Positions 14,501 to 26,868 of a stretch of DNA of 64,000 nucleotides are shown here, piece by piece. Source of the DNA: Dysidea avara (lineage: Eukaryota; Porifera; Demospongiae; Dictyoceratida; Dysideidae). The translations under genes and the position numbers were made by a program. A model generated the notes under the pieces. It worked only from the letters and a program-made list of their open reading frames with translations, did not search any database and was not told where the DNA came from. The stretch spans positions 26,212,004 to 26,276,003 of the forward strand of contig NC_089279.1 of assembly GCF_963678975.1 (NCBI RefSeq), written 5' to 3'. Position 1 is the stretch's first letter; each line of letters begins with the position of its first letter.

Positions 14501-14893
14501 AGTTCAGCTACAAACAAATCACCCTGTAGAAAGATCAGTTAGAAGAAGTTACCTAGTAGAGAGTTCAGCTACAAAGAAACCACCATGTAGAGAGTTCAGC
14601 TGCAAAGAAATCACCCTGTAGAAAATTCTGCCAGAAACAAATTTCCCTGTAGAAAGATCAGTTAGAAGAAGTTACCTTTTAGAGAGTTCAGCTACAAAGA
14701 AACCATTCTGTAAAGAGCTCAGCTGCAAACAAATCACCTATACAGAATTCAGCTATAAACACATCACCCTGTAGAGAGATCAGCTAGAAGAAGTTACCTT
14801 GTAGATCGTTCAGCTACAAACAATTCACCCTGTAGAGAGAACAATTAGAAGAAGTCACCTTGTAGAGTGTTCAGTTACAAAGAAACCACCATG
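11590..14893 (+). repeat. 31-bp satellite array A (roughly 100 units)
   Basis: Head-to-tail 31-bp units of two main types, CAGCTACAAACAAATCACCC and CAGCTAGAAGAAGTTACC, each followed by TGTAGAGAG. The two types often alternate, which suggests a higher-order 62- or 93-bp unit. Indels are rare, so phase is kept for kilobases. The array is preceded by two CTAATAGAGCAGTCA motifs (11537-11580) and ends where a MITE begins at 14916. The reverse-complement family forms array B at 58310-60850. Confidence 0.93.
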
Positions 14894-14915
14894 GAGATTT
14901 CTGTAATCAATATAT

Positions 14916-15156
14916 GTGACCGGATTTGCGAAAAGGGGTCTTCCACAAACATCCAATTCCATAAACGTTGGAGACCATAACTCAGTGTTCAAGTAACATA
15001 TTAACCTGAAAATTTCACCATGTATTCAGCTATATATAGTGGTGCTCACCACTGCCCAAATTTCAAGGCAATAGCTCTTTCCAATATGAAGTTAACAATT
15101 GTCAAAGTTGGCAAATTGGATGTGTGTGGAAGACCCCTTTTCGCAAATCCGGTCAC
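14916..15156. mobile_element. MITE, GTGACCGGATTTGCG termini
   Basis: Long near-perfect terminal inverted repeats: GTGACCGGATTTGCGAAAAG at 14916 and its complement ending GGTCAC at 15156. It is 241 bp with no coding capacity, and ATAT flanks both sides. A solo end of the same type lies near 36465-36488. Confidence 0.85.
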
Positions 15157-15325
15157 ATATGTATTATACAGCATATATAATTTGTACATTTACTGATAAA
15201 ATATTTAAAGTACATCTACTTCATCTTTTCTTCTTCCTGTAGTAAAGAAAAAAACATAGGTTAAAAAAGTCCCAAAGCTGGCCATAGGCCGGCTTTGGGG
15301 TATACAAATACAAAAAGAAATGAAA

Positions 15326-15647
15326 TCTAATCCAAAACAGCCAAGCTGTAAAAAAAAGTGTGCGGCCCTCAGAAAGGCTATGGTGAAAAAAGATGTGAAA
15401 TCCAAGGTGGCGGCCAAGAAATGGCTGTGATGGTAGGTTAATGGTAAAAATTTTAATAATGACAATTTAGGTAAATTTTGTGAAGCGGCACAAAAATTCA
15501 CCTGAATTGTCGTTATTAAAATTTTTACCATTAACCTACCATCACAGCCATTTCTTGGCCGCCACCTTGGATTTCACATCTTTTTTCACCATAGCCTTTC
15601 TGAGGGCCGCACACTTTTTTTTACAGCTTGGCTGTTTTGGATTAGAT
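15326..15647. mobile_element. Foldback MITE, 154-bp arms, copy 1
   Basis: Arms 15326-15479 and 15494-15647 are near-perfect reverse complements around a 14-bp centre. The tips carry AACAGCCAAGCTGT and CTAATCC. Mirror-image open frames on the two strands across it are artefacts of the symmetry. Sequence at 15221-15325 (CCAAAGCTGGCCATAGGCC) also recurs beside the related copy at 57390-57720, so the full element may extend there. Confidence 0.9.
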
Positions 15648-15655
15648 TATAACTA

Positions 15656-16809
15656 CACCACATATCTTTTTTGTACATGGTTATGCTCATGTATCTGTAC
15701 TTAACTGTACACACGTTACCATGACAACAACCACAATTATCTTGCAATTATCTTGTTCAAGAGTAATCAAGATAGATTTGGTGCCATTAGCTGCAGAGAA
15801 TGACGTACCCAAAATCCTCTTTTGGGAAGTGGTTTGATTTTTAATGAAAAGTCACTACAATAGGAGCATGTATCAATTGTTAGAGTTTATTTAAAAAAAT
15901 TAAACACTCTAACCTTAACATAAAATTCTATGTAAACTATTAAAGAATGTCAGTTTTATTACTTTTATGTAAGTTAGAACTGCGCAACTTGTTTTGTTAC
16001 AGCTTGTATGCACATATATAATTTTCGTTTTCAATGCAAATAGCTACGAGTAGTGCCCCCACCAGTGCAATTTCTTAATTACATGCTTTCTCAGTAACAA
16101 TTTCTTTAGCAGTAGTCTTTCAGCATTTTACAATGTTCTCTCCACAAGCTGTGAGACTACGATTGACTGATTTAACTTTTGAACCTGCTGCATGTACACC
16201 ATCATTATGAGTTTCCATTTTGTGTACATGTCTATTATTACAATGCTTAATATATACATGGTACAGCTTAGTAAGCAGTTATGAGCTCACTCCAGTGTGT
16301 AACCTGCAAGTGAGCCTGTAATTACTAAATACCCACAATATGTCAATGCTTTCATACTTTCCACCATATTTAACAAGTCCTCAGCAGCCAGCCTATATAT
16401 GGCTACCTTTAGTGCTTATAACTTTGCCTGTTCCTTCTTTGTGAGGCTGATCACAACTTAACATGTACCACGAAACCATTCAATTTCAGAGGCAAATTTT
16501 CAGGACACCAAGCTTTAATGCTGGTCTCTAATATACAGCACGGCCATCATACTCTATAAATGATATCGTACTGTATGATATGCAGCTAAATTAAATACAA
16601 TGTTTTAAGGAACACATATACTAGCCATGCATTTTGTGTGGGCATGCATGTAGCTGCTGCTCACATTAATTTCATGACAATTAATGTGGGATGATGGAGA
16701 CATGCAGACTAGTTCTCTACTATAAATGTAATGAATTCCTGAAATGAAATACAGATGAAATAACCAACAATTAATTATCTATTAATAACTAACATATTAA
16801 GTGATAAAT
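15656..16809. other. Intergenic, no gene seen
   Basis: AT-rich. Near 16740-16800 there is a short fragment resembling the reverse complement of the palindrome-arm repeat (TGAAATGAAATAC, AATAACCAAC). Confidence 0.5.
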
Positions 16810-17058
16810 GTGACTGGGCCTGCGAAAATAGGGCATGTGGGCACATGATTTTTGCCTACTTTTTCAAACTTTCATCACTCATAACTTTTTGTACTATTAT
16901 GTTATAGCAATGCAGTTTTCCACTCTTAGTAAACATTTAATTGGCTTTATGATGAAAGTTATAGAATGCAAATATTTGGTTCCAGTACTGAGATATGACC
17001 TGTTATGTGACAGGGTGTAGTCTGTGCCCACATGCCCTATTTTCTCAGGCCTGGTCAC
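16810..17058. mobile_element. MITE copy b (GTGACC-ended family), full length
   Basis: Starts GTGACTGGGCCTGCGAAAAT and ends with the near-complement closing at GGTCAC. At 249 bp it is the clearest full copy of the family represented at 1-108, 26631-26868 and 63384-63627. Confidence 0.88.
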
Positions 17059-17800
17059 AAATATAAAATCCAAAAACTGCAGGTGCCTGTTCACTGAAAT
17101 ATAAGAGAAGTTTTATTACATACACACAATTGTATACGGAATGATGACCTACTATAATAATTATTGTACATCATCATTCTATGGCATTGTGTATAGTCTT
17201 GTAGTTTAGTCCAAACAGAGCAGGTATTCTGTGACCTAGTGGTATGTTACACAATATTAATTGTCAGCTAAGAGCAATTAATATTAGAAATTAACTAGCC
17301 AATATATGTGTGACTGGTTTTTAAATAAATAGCTTCATAACTTTTTAATCATGGTATAAAGTTGTCTGAAATTTTCTATGAGTGCAGCTAAACTGAGTAT
17401 CTGGCTGCATTTTGAAACTAAAAACAAGCTAATCAGTGTAAGGTGTCAAGTGTTATATCAGTTTTTGCTGGCATATACAACACGGGAAAAAGGCAGTCAC
17501 ATAATTATTTGAATAACTTTGTGGTGCTCTATCATCAGTTCACCAGTTGCCCAATTCCTCAGTTCCTTCCAGTACTCTGACCATAAGACTTCAAGAGTTA
17601 TAAATCTGTATACAGGTCATACAAACCAGATTAAGAGTACACTTAATTATAAGTCCATTGGTGGACTGATGACATACTGAACAGCAAGGTAATTAGAGTT
17701 GAAAAGTGGTTGCCAAGTTTGATGTGATGTTTGGCTCCTGAAACTAACACCTGTTGTTCAATATGTGATGCAGCACTGCTTCAGTTGTAAATGCTCTTTA
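17059..17800. other. Flank of the large foldback element, no gene seen
   Basis: AT-rich DNA up to the proposed element boundary. No exon or repeat was recognised. Confidence 0.5.
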
Positions 17801-17810
17801 CTGGATTTGG
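17801..17810. repeat. Candidate target-site duplication, left
   Basis: CTGGATTTGG immediately precedes the left terminus GTGCTGTCTTGGTG. CTGGATTGG immediately follows the complementary right terminus at 34830-34838, a one-base T-run difference. A second CTGGATTTG lies at 34841-34849. A 9-10 bp duplication would suit Mutator-like transposition. Confidence 0.5.
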
Positions 17811-19073
17811 GTGCTGTCTTGGTGTTGTACGCACCAATTATAAGAGAAATATTAAATATATTTCAAATAAAAGAGAAATATTAATAGTAGTAGTTAATGT
17901 AGTAGTAGTAGTGTCTTCTTGTCTCTAGTAGTCTCTCATGGTCTCTGATGGTCTCTCATAGTCTCTGATGGTCTCTCATAGTCTCTGATGGTCTCTCATA
18001 GTCTCTGATAGTCTCTCATGGTCTCTGATAGTCTCTGATAGTCTCTGATAGTCTCTGATGGTCTCTCATAGTCTCTGATGGTCTCTCATAGTCTCTCATA
18101 GTCTCTGATGGTCTCTCATAGTCTCTGATGGTCTCTCATAGTCTCTGATGGTCTCTCATAGTCTCTCATAGTCTCTGATGGTCTCTCATAGTCTCTGATG
18201 GTCTCTGATAGTCTCTGATAGTCTCTCATAGTCTCTGATGGTCTCTCATAGTCTCTGTTGGTCTCTCATAGTCTCTGATGGTCTCTCATAGTCTCTCATA
18301 GTCTCTCATAGTCTCTGATGGTCTCTCATAGTCTCTGATGGCCTCTCATAGTCTCTCATAGTCTCTGATGGTCTCTCATAGTCTCTGATGGTCTCTCATA
18401 GTCTCTCATAGTCTCTGATGGTCTCTCATAGTCTCTCATAGTCTCTCATAGTCTCTGATGGTCTCTCATAGTCTCTGATGGTCTCTCATAGTCTCTGATG
18501 GTCTCTCATAGTCTCTCATAGTCTCTCATGGTCTCTCATGTTCTACACTGCCGACAGTACATACTTTCTAATTATCATTTTTATTACTATTTGCTATTAC
18601 ACAATGTGGAGACCTCGTGCAAGTTGTATACATAAGATTAGTAAACTGCAGAAAAAAAATTTTTTTAGCTATTCAGTGTGATAAAATTATTGACGAATGT
18701 ATACCATTTTTTGAACACATTGTCATTATGTGCATTGAATTGACAGGTTTTGCTTTTATTTTTTTCTAGCATATGACTTGATATCATCCTAATGCATAGT
18801 GTTCGTCTGAGACATCATTACTCTGTACCTACTCCCATCCAATGACGCCTGATGATGAGATTACTCAGTTGATCAACTCTAATAGCTGGCTGCATTTTCA
18901 TGTTGATATGTAGTCATAAGGGGATCGAGTGAACCGGCTGTAGCTACCTCGTACCTATAGTACCATAGTACCATAGCTGTCATCCAGTCAGTGGATCACT
19001 TCACTGAGGAGCACATCTATGCTAAGGTATCAGACTAGATGTAATGGTGTGTGTGTTTGTTTGTGTGCATGTA

Positions 19074-19140
<67 letters not shown>

Positions 19141-19912
19141 TGTGTGTAGCGTGTGTAGTGTGTGTGTGTGTGTGGAACTAAGTAGTTGTCTGTCACTAGA
19201 AATTGTCACACTAACAGCAGACCCCCAGAACAATGTGGACAAAGGTATGGCACTGACTGCATTTTTTTTGGAAGTGTTGATTAATGTGTGTATAACATCA
19301 CTGAACATGAATTCCATGTCCAATGTATAGTACAATGTGGTGCTAATAATGGTCCTGTTAATATTGATGACCAATACAGGCACACAATGGTTTGGACATG
19401 TGGAAACCCTATACTTGCCTCATATTGAGTCGTCGACAAGACTAGCTGTAATCCAACGAGTGGACCAATTCACAAGAGGAACAATTCTGTGCTAATGTAT
19501 CTGACCGGATGTGGTCATGTGTGTCAACTAAAAGTCGTTCTCTCTCACTAGAAATTGTTCCACTAACTGCAGACCAGCCATCGACAGGAGTGTTTGTTAG
19601 TGTTGATTGTCATCCAACCAGTGGACCACTTTACAGGACTTATTCTTGATTGTAGTTATTCATTTGGTAACTTGACTGCTTAAAGTGATGGCAGACCCAT
19701 GGTAGCTAGCTGGTACTATACTATTCAGTCGTGTCAATTTTTTTTGATGAATCCTCGGTTATCAGTATGCTTGTCATGGATTTAGTTTCATATGTCACTT
19801 AATGATGTTGAGTTCATTTGGGCGTCCATTGTGTGTGTGCGTGCGTGCGTGCGTATGTCCAACTTTCAGTGCAATATCAAACGTGTGTATATAGAGCATG
19901 TGGATGACAATT
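17811..19912 (+). repeat. Left inverted arm of the foldback element
   Basis: About 2.1 kb. It maps in reverse complement to two right-arm pieces: 17811-18972 to 34829-34090, and 18977-19912 to about 28925-28058. The junction at 18972-18977 is tight (a CCATAG duplication) where the right arm carries about 3.9 kb extra. Inside is a (GT)n tract at 19077-19175 that is also present in the right-arm copies. Confidence 0.85.
17921..18540 (+). repeat. 10-bp minisatellite GTCTCTSATR, 62 units
   Basis: Perfectly phased decamers, mainly GTCTCTCATA and GTCTCTGATG in irregular alternation. The inverted counterpart in the right arm (34519-34678) has only 16 units, so array length differs between the arms of one element. 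Confidence 0.95.
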
Positions 19913-22014
19913 TCTGTGAAGTTGCCTTGTCCAATACATTTTACAACAATGCCTAACTCATCGTCACACACCATGTATTAACAGGAACGGAAACAGAGTT
20001 TTATTTTTTTTCCATGAACTTCTACACTATACGCAACAAGAAATTATTGAGGCTACTAAGTCTTTCTGTCATCCCTATGTCCATATGAGCATCAACATAC
20101 TATTGACTGTTGGCAAAGCATGCCTTTGGGTGTGTACCCCCTTTGTCCCTTCCTAGAAAACCCAGTGTACGTTATGTAGATATTATGTTGAAGATTTAAC
20201 AAATAATTTTTTACTTAAGTTGCCATTTAATAATATAGAATTGTTAAAATTATTATACATGTAGTTTACCTTTCCTCAATGTCGTGTAGTTCTCTTCAAT
20301 CATTTTCAATCATTATAGTGGTTAATCATGCCATAGAATCATCAAGCTGTTGCTAATAAAAAAGAAAAATTATAGTATGAAGTAACTGAATATATATAAA
20401 TGGTTAACCTGTGGATAAAAACTGAATACAATAGACATGGTATTACCCCTCTAGCTTACTGGCAACCATACCACACATTATAATCAAACCATGCCATTCA
20501 CTATACCACAAGCCTGTTGTCTGTTAATTGTGAAATTTATCACCTCCATCCTCCCTCAGTTGGCTTGCTTTAAAGCTGGGTTGCGTGGAAACATATAGTG
20601 AAGCAACAAAATTAAGTTGCGACAGGGCAAGTAATCAGTAACAGGGTAATGAGTTGATGACCAGAGCATTTCTTTGACCAGTTTGTGCAGTGACTGCGCA
20701 TTTAGGGTTAGTATACCTTTTCAAAACTCCTCTTTTTCCATAACTTTATAAATAAATTTGCCACTTGTGTTCTGTTATATTTTCACTACTGATGACCAAC
20801 ATTTTTGAGTAGCGAACAGGTTAAATTTCGGTGCCCATTCCTCCCTAACAAACTATCTAAGAAATAATACTTTAGACTTTTGGTAATAGGAGTCATCAAA
20901 AATGAAAGTTATAAGTCCATTGGTTTTCCCCTTGAATTTTCAAAGTGGGTGTTAATATAGTTGGGTTTCTATGCATCAAGTATCAAAGGGTACTCAGATA
21001 AAACACCTCCTAATGTGTTGATTTGGTCCATCAGCATTGACAATGTACAGAAATGTTCTGGTTGTAGCCTTTGATGCCCTGCACAGGGGCTAGACACAGC
21101 TCTCATCTTTCATAACTCTTGGTACAATTACAAAGTGTTCTGTTATCAAAGTATGATCCATATAGTTTATCAGGGACTAAATAGTGTCATCATACCCTGT
21201 TTTTGGTATTTTGTGTGTATGTTTTTTTTTATGTATACATCTTAATTAGACAGTTGTCACTTACTATGTTACATTTTTTTTGCTAGTCTTCAGTGCATTG
21301 TACTGCCATTGTAGGCACTGTATTTAATTTGGTTGTGCCTATAAAAAAAATTAACATGATTATGCAATCAAACAATACACTTTGCTCAGACATTTTTTTT
21401 TATGGTTTTAGTTTGCTAGTAAAGCTTAATTTTGGAACACACACAAGTATGTATTCACATAACCAGGCACATTTGTATACACGCATACCAACAAAAGCAT
21501 TTTAAAAAAGGAAGACAGTTTTTAAACACAATTTTCCCACCCAATGAACCACCACTGAAATAGCTACGTGTCCACACTACTCAGAAACTTGAGTATGATT
21601 TTGACAAAGGGTTACAAGTCGTGGGACTAAAACAAACCCCAACACCCCTAAGTGAGACATATGGCATTTCAATGATATTTGATGTTTCAGTTGATACCAC
21701 ATAAAACCCATCCTTACAGTGAATGCTGTTACCTTTGATGACACCATGATATCAGGTATATTATGCACAGGTACCCAATATGCAGCTTGATAGTAGTTCC
21801 GAGCCAATATAAAAACAGCAATATATAAGTACCAATATAAAAACAGCAATATATAATTACCCAGACCTGGCATCAGATAATTAAGCTTTTGAACATGTGG
21901 CTTTTATAGCTATCTAGTTCTCCTGTCTCTTGTGTGTACAGCGCATAGACACACACCTATTGATGCTGCCCACTGAATGTGAATCCAGTGATAGCAGGGT
22001 CCTAAGTAAGGACC
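19913..22014. other. Element interior, no gene recognised
   Basis: AT-rich sequence between the left arm and the transposase region. Some stretches, for example the plus-strand frame near 21560-21680, look mildly coding-like, but no family or splice structure was established. Confidence 0.45.
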
Positions 22015-22110
22015 AGTGACAAGCTTTAAGTTCTACATGAATGACGATGTCATGTCAAATCCCTTGGCGGCGGAACTGTCGACCACACAAACAGTTAAAA
22101 ACACTTCCCT
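22015..22110 (-). pseudogene. Possible zinc-finger tail relic (CGRQFRRQG)
   Basis: On the minus strand a short frame reads NCLCGRQFRRQG before a stop. It resembles the CGRxFRRxGDLTRH Cys-His finger often seen at the C-terminus of retroelement-type ORFs in invertebrates. It is isolated, with stops on both sides and no reverse transcriptase nearby. Confidence 0.2.
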
Positions 22111-22258
22111 GTGAGAGAGAATTAGCAGCACAGGTGTTCTGGTCTCTTGGCTGAGCTACAACAGATGCATTACAAAGTTTTGACCATTTGATTCCATCTT
22201 GGCAAAGAGCAAATCAGCTATGGCCTTCAAATCATCCCATCACGCCACCATTTCTTGG

Positions 22259-23270
<1,012 letters not shown>

Positions 23271-26200
23271 TCATGGCAGATAATTTGCTTTTCCACAAGT
23301 CTTGTAAACATCATCTTCTTTTTTATACTGACATAATTTACCATTTACCTGGGATTGTGTCTTGTTTGACAAAACAACATTTATTCGATCTCGATCTATA
23401 ATTTGTTGAATGAATTTATACAATTCTAGCACATCGGAGGCAGTCAGTTTTGTACTATCCTTTCTTAATGCATCTACCGAAGCCACAAATACATAATGTT
23501 CGTGTTTTGTCCAAAATCCGCTTATTGTTTGTTCATTATGCTTTTTCATGAACTTCCAGCCTTCCTTTTTAACGAATTCTTGTTCCATGTGTCTGGGTCT
23601 TTTTCTTCTTTTTTCAATCAATTGTGAATCTTTATCTGATTCAACGGTGTCATTTCCATTGCCACAATTTAAACATCTGCAGTTGTCTGTGCATGACAAC
23701 TGGGCCTTGAGGCAAGGACATCGCGATGAGTAATGGGTAGAATGTGTACAATTAACACGACCCATATCACTAGCATTCCTCCCACGACCACATCTACAAG
23801 TGTTAATTTTCGCATTTCCTTTGTCATTAGAAGGTTGTATATCAACGTCATATTCGCTGCTATCATCTCCTAATTTCACTGCTAGACAATAGTGTCCACT
23901 TCCTTCATGGTTGTAGGCCAAACATAAAGGCTCCTTGGAAGAAATTGCACCTGCAGGGTTAATGGTAAAATAGGGCCAACTCGGTATTGAAGTAAACACT
24001 ATTAACTGTAGATGAAGTACATTACTGAGTCCCAATAGCATTGCATCCCCTAGTGCAGTAGTATACATGCCACTTTCTCTGTATTTAGCAGCCTCTTCCT
24101 CAAATTGTTCGCTATGCTCTAGAAATGGTAGGTATTCTTGTTGATTGGCGACCCATTCATCTACCATTAAATTTCTGATTAAATTTACATCCAGTTTTCT
24201 AGGTGTTATTCCTGTAGAGTGCAATTGCTCTATTAGGCATGTGTTTGAATTTGTCTGAAATATCTGATTAAGGTGAAGGATCACAGACGAGAATAGGCAG
24301 TCTCCATTCATAGGAACCTCACAAGTTGTCAACCCGAATGATTGTAATATATTTTTTAATCTGGAATCTCCAAGTTCATCTGGTACTATTCTTTCTTGTC
24401 TTGTATGCATAGTCACACACTCGTCATGGAAAGGTATCATCCGTGTAACAGGTGCATGTGAAATGGACATGTTGTTCAATACTTCTTCTGAGTGTAATAG
24501 GCTAAGTGCATTGTGCAACACCATATATGCCATATCTTCATTCAGCCATTCACAATTCGGGGTGCTTAAATGTTGATCTACTGACTGCAAAGCATCCCAT
24601 GTGTTTCCATGTGAGTGTTTTCCTGCATGTGTTACATTGTCAATTGAATACAGCCGTCTGGAAGAAACTCCAATACCAAATTTTGGAACTTCACAAGGGG
24701 TTAATGTATCACTCTTTGTGCTAAAATCAGACATCAGATATTGTGCTAAAGTACATGTTTCATTTCCATCACGCCTGCTATTCCACATGTGAAAAAACAC
24801 TGCTATCAATGCCACAGCTACTTCTACACCTATGCGACTTCCAGAGAATCTTGAATTTAATGATCTATGTAAGTTTTCATTCCTATTTGTACCAAAGTGA
24901 GGAGGTATTCCACTTAGACACCCCCTACTGATATGAATTTTTACATTGTTTATTTCTTTTAGCACTGCTGCTGTTAATACAGGATTTGAATCATGGTCGC
25001 ATATATCACTCCACTTATTCAAATACATCTGCAAGTTTTTGATCAATTTGTCAGGAGGTGGTGTTGGCATTTTTCTGATTACACCATTATCACCACATGA
25101 TCTGAATACCAAGCGAAAATCTTGCAAGGCTTGATAAAAATAAGGATGTTTCTTAGATATTGCTGTTGATATCCTTTTAACAGCATGAAAGAGGTCCAGC
25201 TTGACGATAACACAGCTACCAAGACTTCCACTTAACATGTTTTTCCACATGCAGCAGTTATCTATCACGATCATTTTAATATCGTTTCTACATTTTACAT
25301 TCTCAATGCCATCACGAATTGCAGAATATGCAGTCCCCATTGTCAGCTGCCAGTATAACACTTTGCCATGCTCATTTTGCATTATGAAAAGTGAGTCATA
25401 TTGTGGAACCCATTTTCCATTGCGATATATTCCTATGTGCGAAACCAGTTTGAACGTGTGATCACAACTTAACTTTTCACCTCGAATCTCAGACATTTGG
25501 ACATTTAAAAAGTCCTTAATTTCATTGTAGGTTATAACAAATGAATTTATAATGAGATCATTGCTCATTGGTGCCACGAGAGCATCATTAAATTCTGAAG
25601 ATTTGATTGAACGTTGGCCTTGAGAAAGCTTACTTGAAATCTTTCTAATCCAAGAAGTCTGCAAAGACCACGATAGGAGCTTTGATATATCTGCAAATGA
25701 AATACCCAGTGTACAATGATGGAAAATTTCATACTGTAGTTCACGGGTAACACCAGATCTGTGTAGAAGAAAGAATGGTATTGTACTTCTTTTTTTAAAT
25801 TTAAGAAGGAAACGAGGGTCATTTGTTGCTATTAAATGGCCATTGGGGCATCTATAGATTTTACATACCAACAACACAAAGCCATCAGTACCATATAGAC
25901 GTCTCGGGTTGTACCTCTGTTGTGAACCATCCTGCCATGTTAGAAACTTCATAACCTGGTAACAGTCAGTTTCACTGCAAGGCACTGAATCTTTATAATC
26001 AATGTAAATATCTGGAAACTGTAAAATGGGATCCCAAATAATCACTCCAGGTAAGTCACAGTCAAGGAATACATCTGCATCCTGTCAATATATTAAATAT
26101 ATAAATAAAATATCATCACATGTTTTATACACAAGTCTTTACCTTACTCTCAGGAGAGTTAATATCATCAGATGTCGACATTGAGTTGCTGTTAGCACTG

Positions 26201-26382
26201 CTATATATTTCCAATAAAGCATCAGAAAATTGACTTGGACTTATTATATATGGTCTCACAGTATTTTTGTCATGGCATGCTATAATCAACTGAATATACG
26301 TGGTCCACTCAGTCTTGAAATACACTCCTGTTACAAGTTTAGCGTGGCTGGCCAGAATAAGCAAAAAGATCAAACTATTCAT
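23271..26382 (-). CDS. DDE transposase with OTU and CXC domains
   Basis: Two exons (26382-26143 and 26081-23271) with a 61-nt GT-AG phase-0 intron give 1016 aa without internal stops. Residues about 105-165 hold a WDP...C...C...C motif resembling the zinc-binding N-terminus of some KDZ/ISL3-like transposases. The RNase H-like core runs from about 280 to 520. Candidate catalytic residues are Asp287 (DHTFK), Asp354 (IDNCC) or Asp376 in KLDLFH, and Glu482 (NRNENLH). An OTU-type cysteine protease-like region follows, with Cys675 in NGDCLFSS and His810 in GSGHYCLAV. Next comes a Cys-rich CXC/Tesmin-like block (842-887) and a basic stretch EKRRKRPRH (903-911) that may be a nuclear signal. It probably mobilises the surrounding foldback element. 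OTU fusions are known in some DDE transposases, but I cannot fix the superfamily without a search. A minus-strand TATA box lies 54-61 bp upstream. Confidence 0.85.
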
Positions 26383-26435
26383 AGTGATTATTTGTAGAAT
26401 ACGTAGTTTATAATGTTATACCCTGAATTGATCTG

Positions 26436-26443
26436 TTTATATA
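26436..26443 (-). promoter_or_regulatory. Candidate TATA box for the transposase gene
   Basis: TATATAAA on the minus strand, 54-61 bp upstream of the ATG at 26382. It supports that start and a leader of about 25 nt. Confidence 0.45.
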
Positions 26444-26630
26444 GAAAAAAAAGCTACTGATGATGTCAACATGACCAAAAGCATCACTATAACGTGTAAA
26501 TTACAGTTCCATTCACAGAGTATATTTTTTAATTGGGGAGAAGGTGATTAAAAATATATGTATATGACATCACAAATTGTAATAATTGGATTAACTCTGG
26601 TGATGTAAGGAATATTTATTACCAGGCCTG

Positions 26631-26868
26631 CAAAAACCGGCCATGTGGGCACAAACTACACCTCGTCACAAAATAAAACATATCTCAGTGCTGGATGAGA
26701 ATATTTTCATTCTTTAACTAGCATTACATGGCCAGTTAAATTCACAGTAAGCAATGAAATTTGCACTGCTGCTATAGCCAACTGACAGAAGAAAGTATGA
26801 GTCATCAAAGATATAGAAAGTGGCAAATTTATTATGCCCACGTGTCCTGTTTTTGCAGGCACGGTCAC
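26631..26868. mobile_element. MITE copy c (GTGACC-ended family), diverged
   Basis: Begins ACCAGGCCTGCAAAAACCGG and ends TTTTGCAGGCACGGTCAC. It is about 240 bp and more diverged than copies b and d. It is inserted about 250 bp upstream of the transposase start, inside the large element. Confidence 0.75.

Noticed and set aside
11590-14893. CRISPR-like regular array
   Set aside because: Units are contiguous 31-mers without unique spacers, in a eukaryotic setting; this is satellite DNA. The decamer array at 17921-18540 is excluded for the same reason.
15205-15704. Two similar 74-108 aa frames on opposite strands
   Set aside because: Mirror images created by the foldback MITE arms; a similar frame at 57271-57657 comes from its sibling.
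21560-21680. Coding-like plus-strand frame (LEYDFDKGLQVVGLKQTPTP)
   Set aside because: No start, partner exon or family recognised; the opposite-strand 98-aa frame is equally open.
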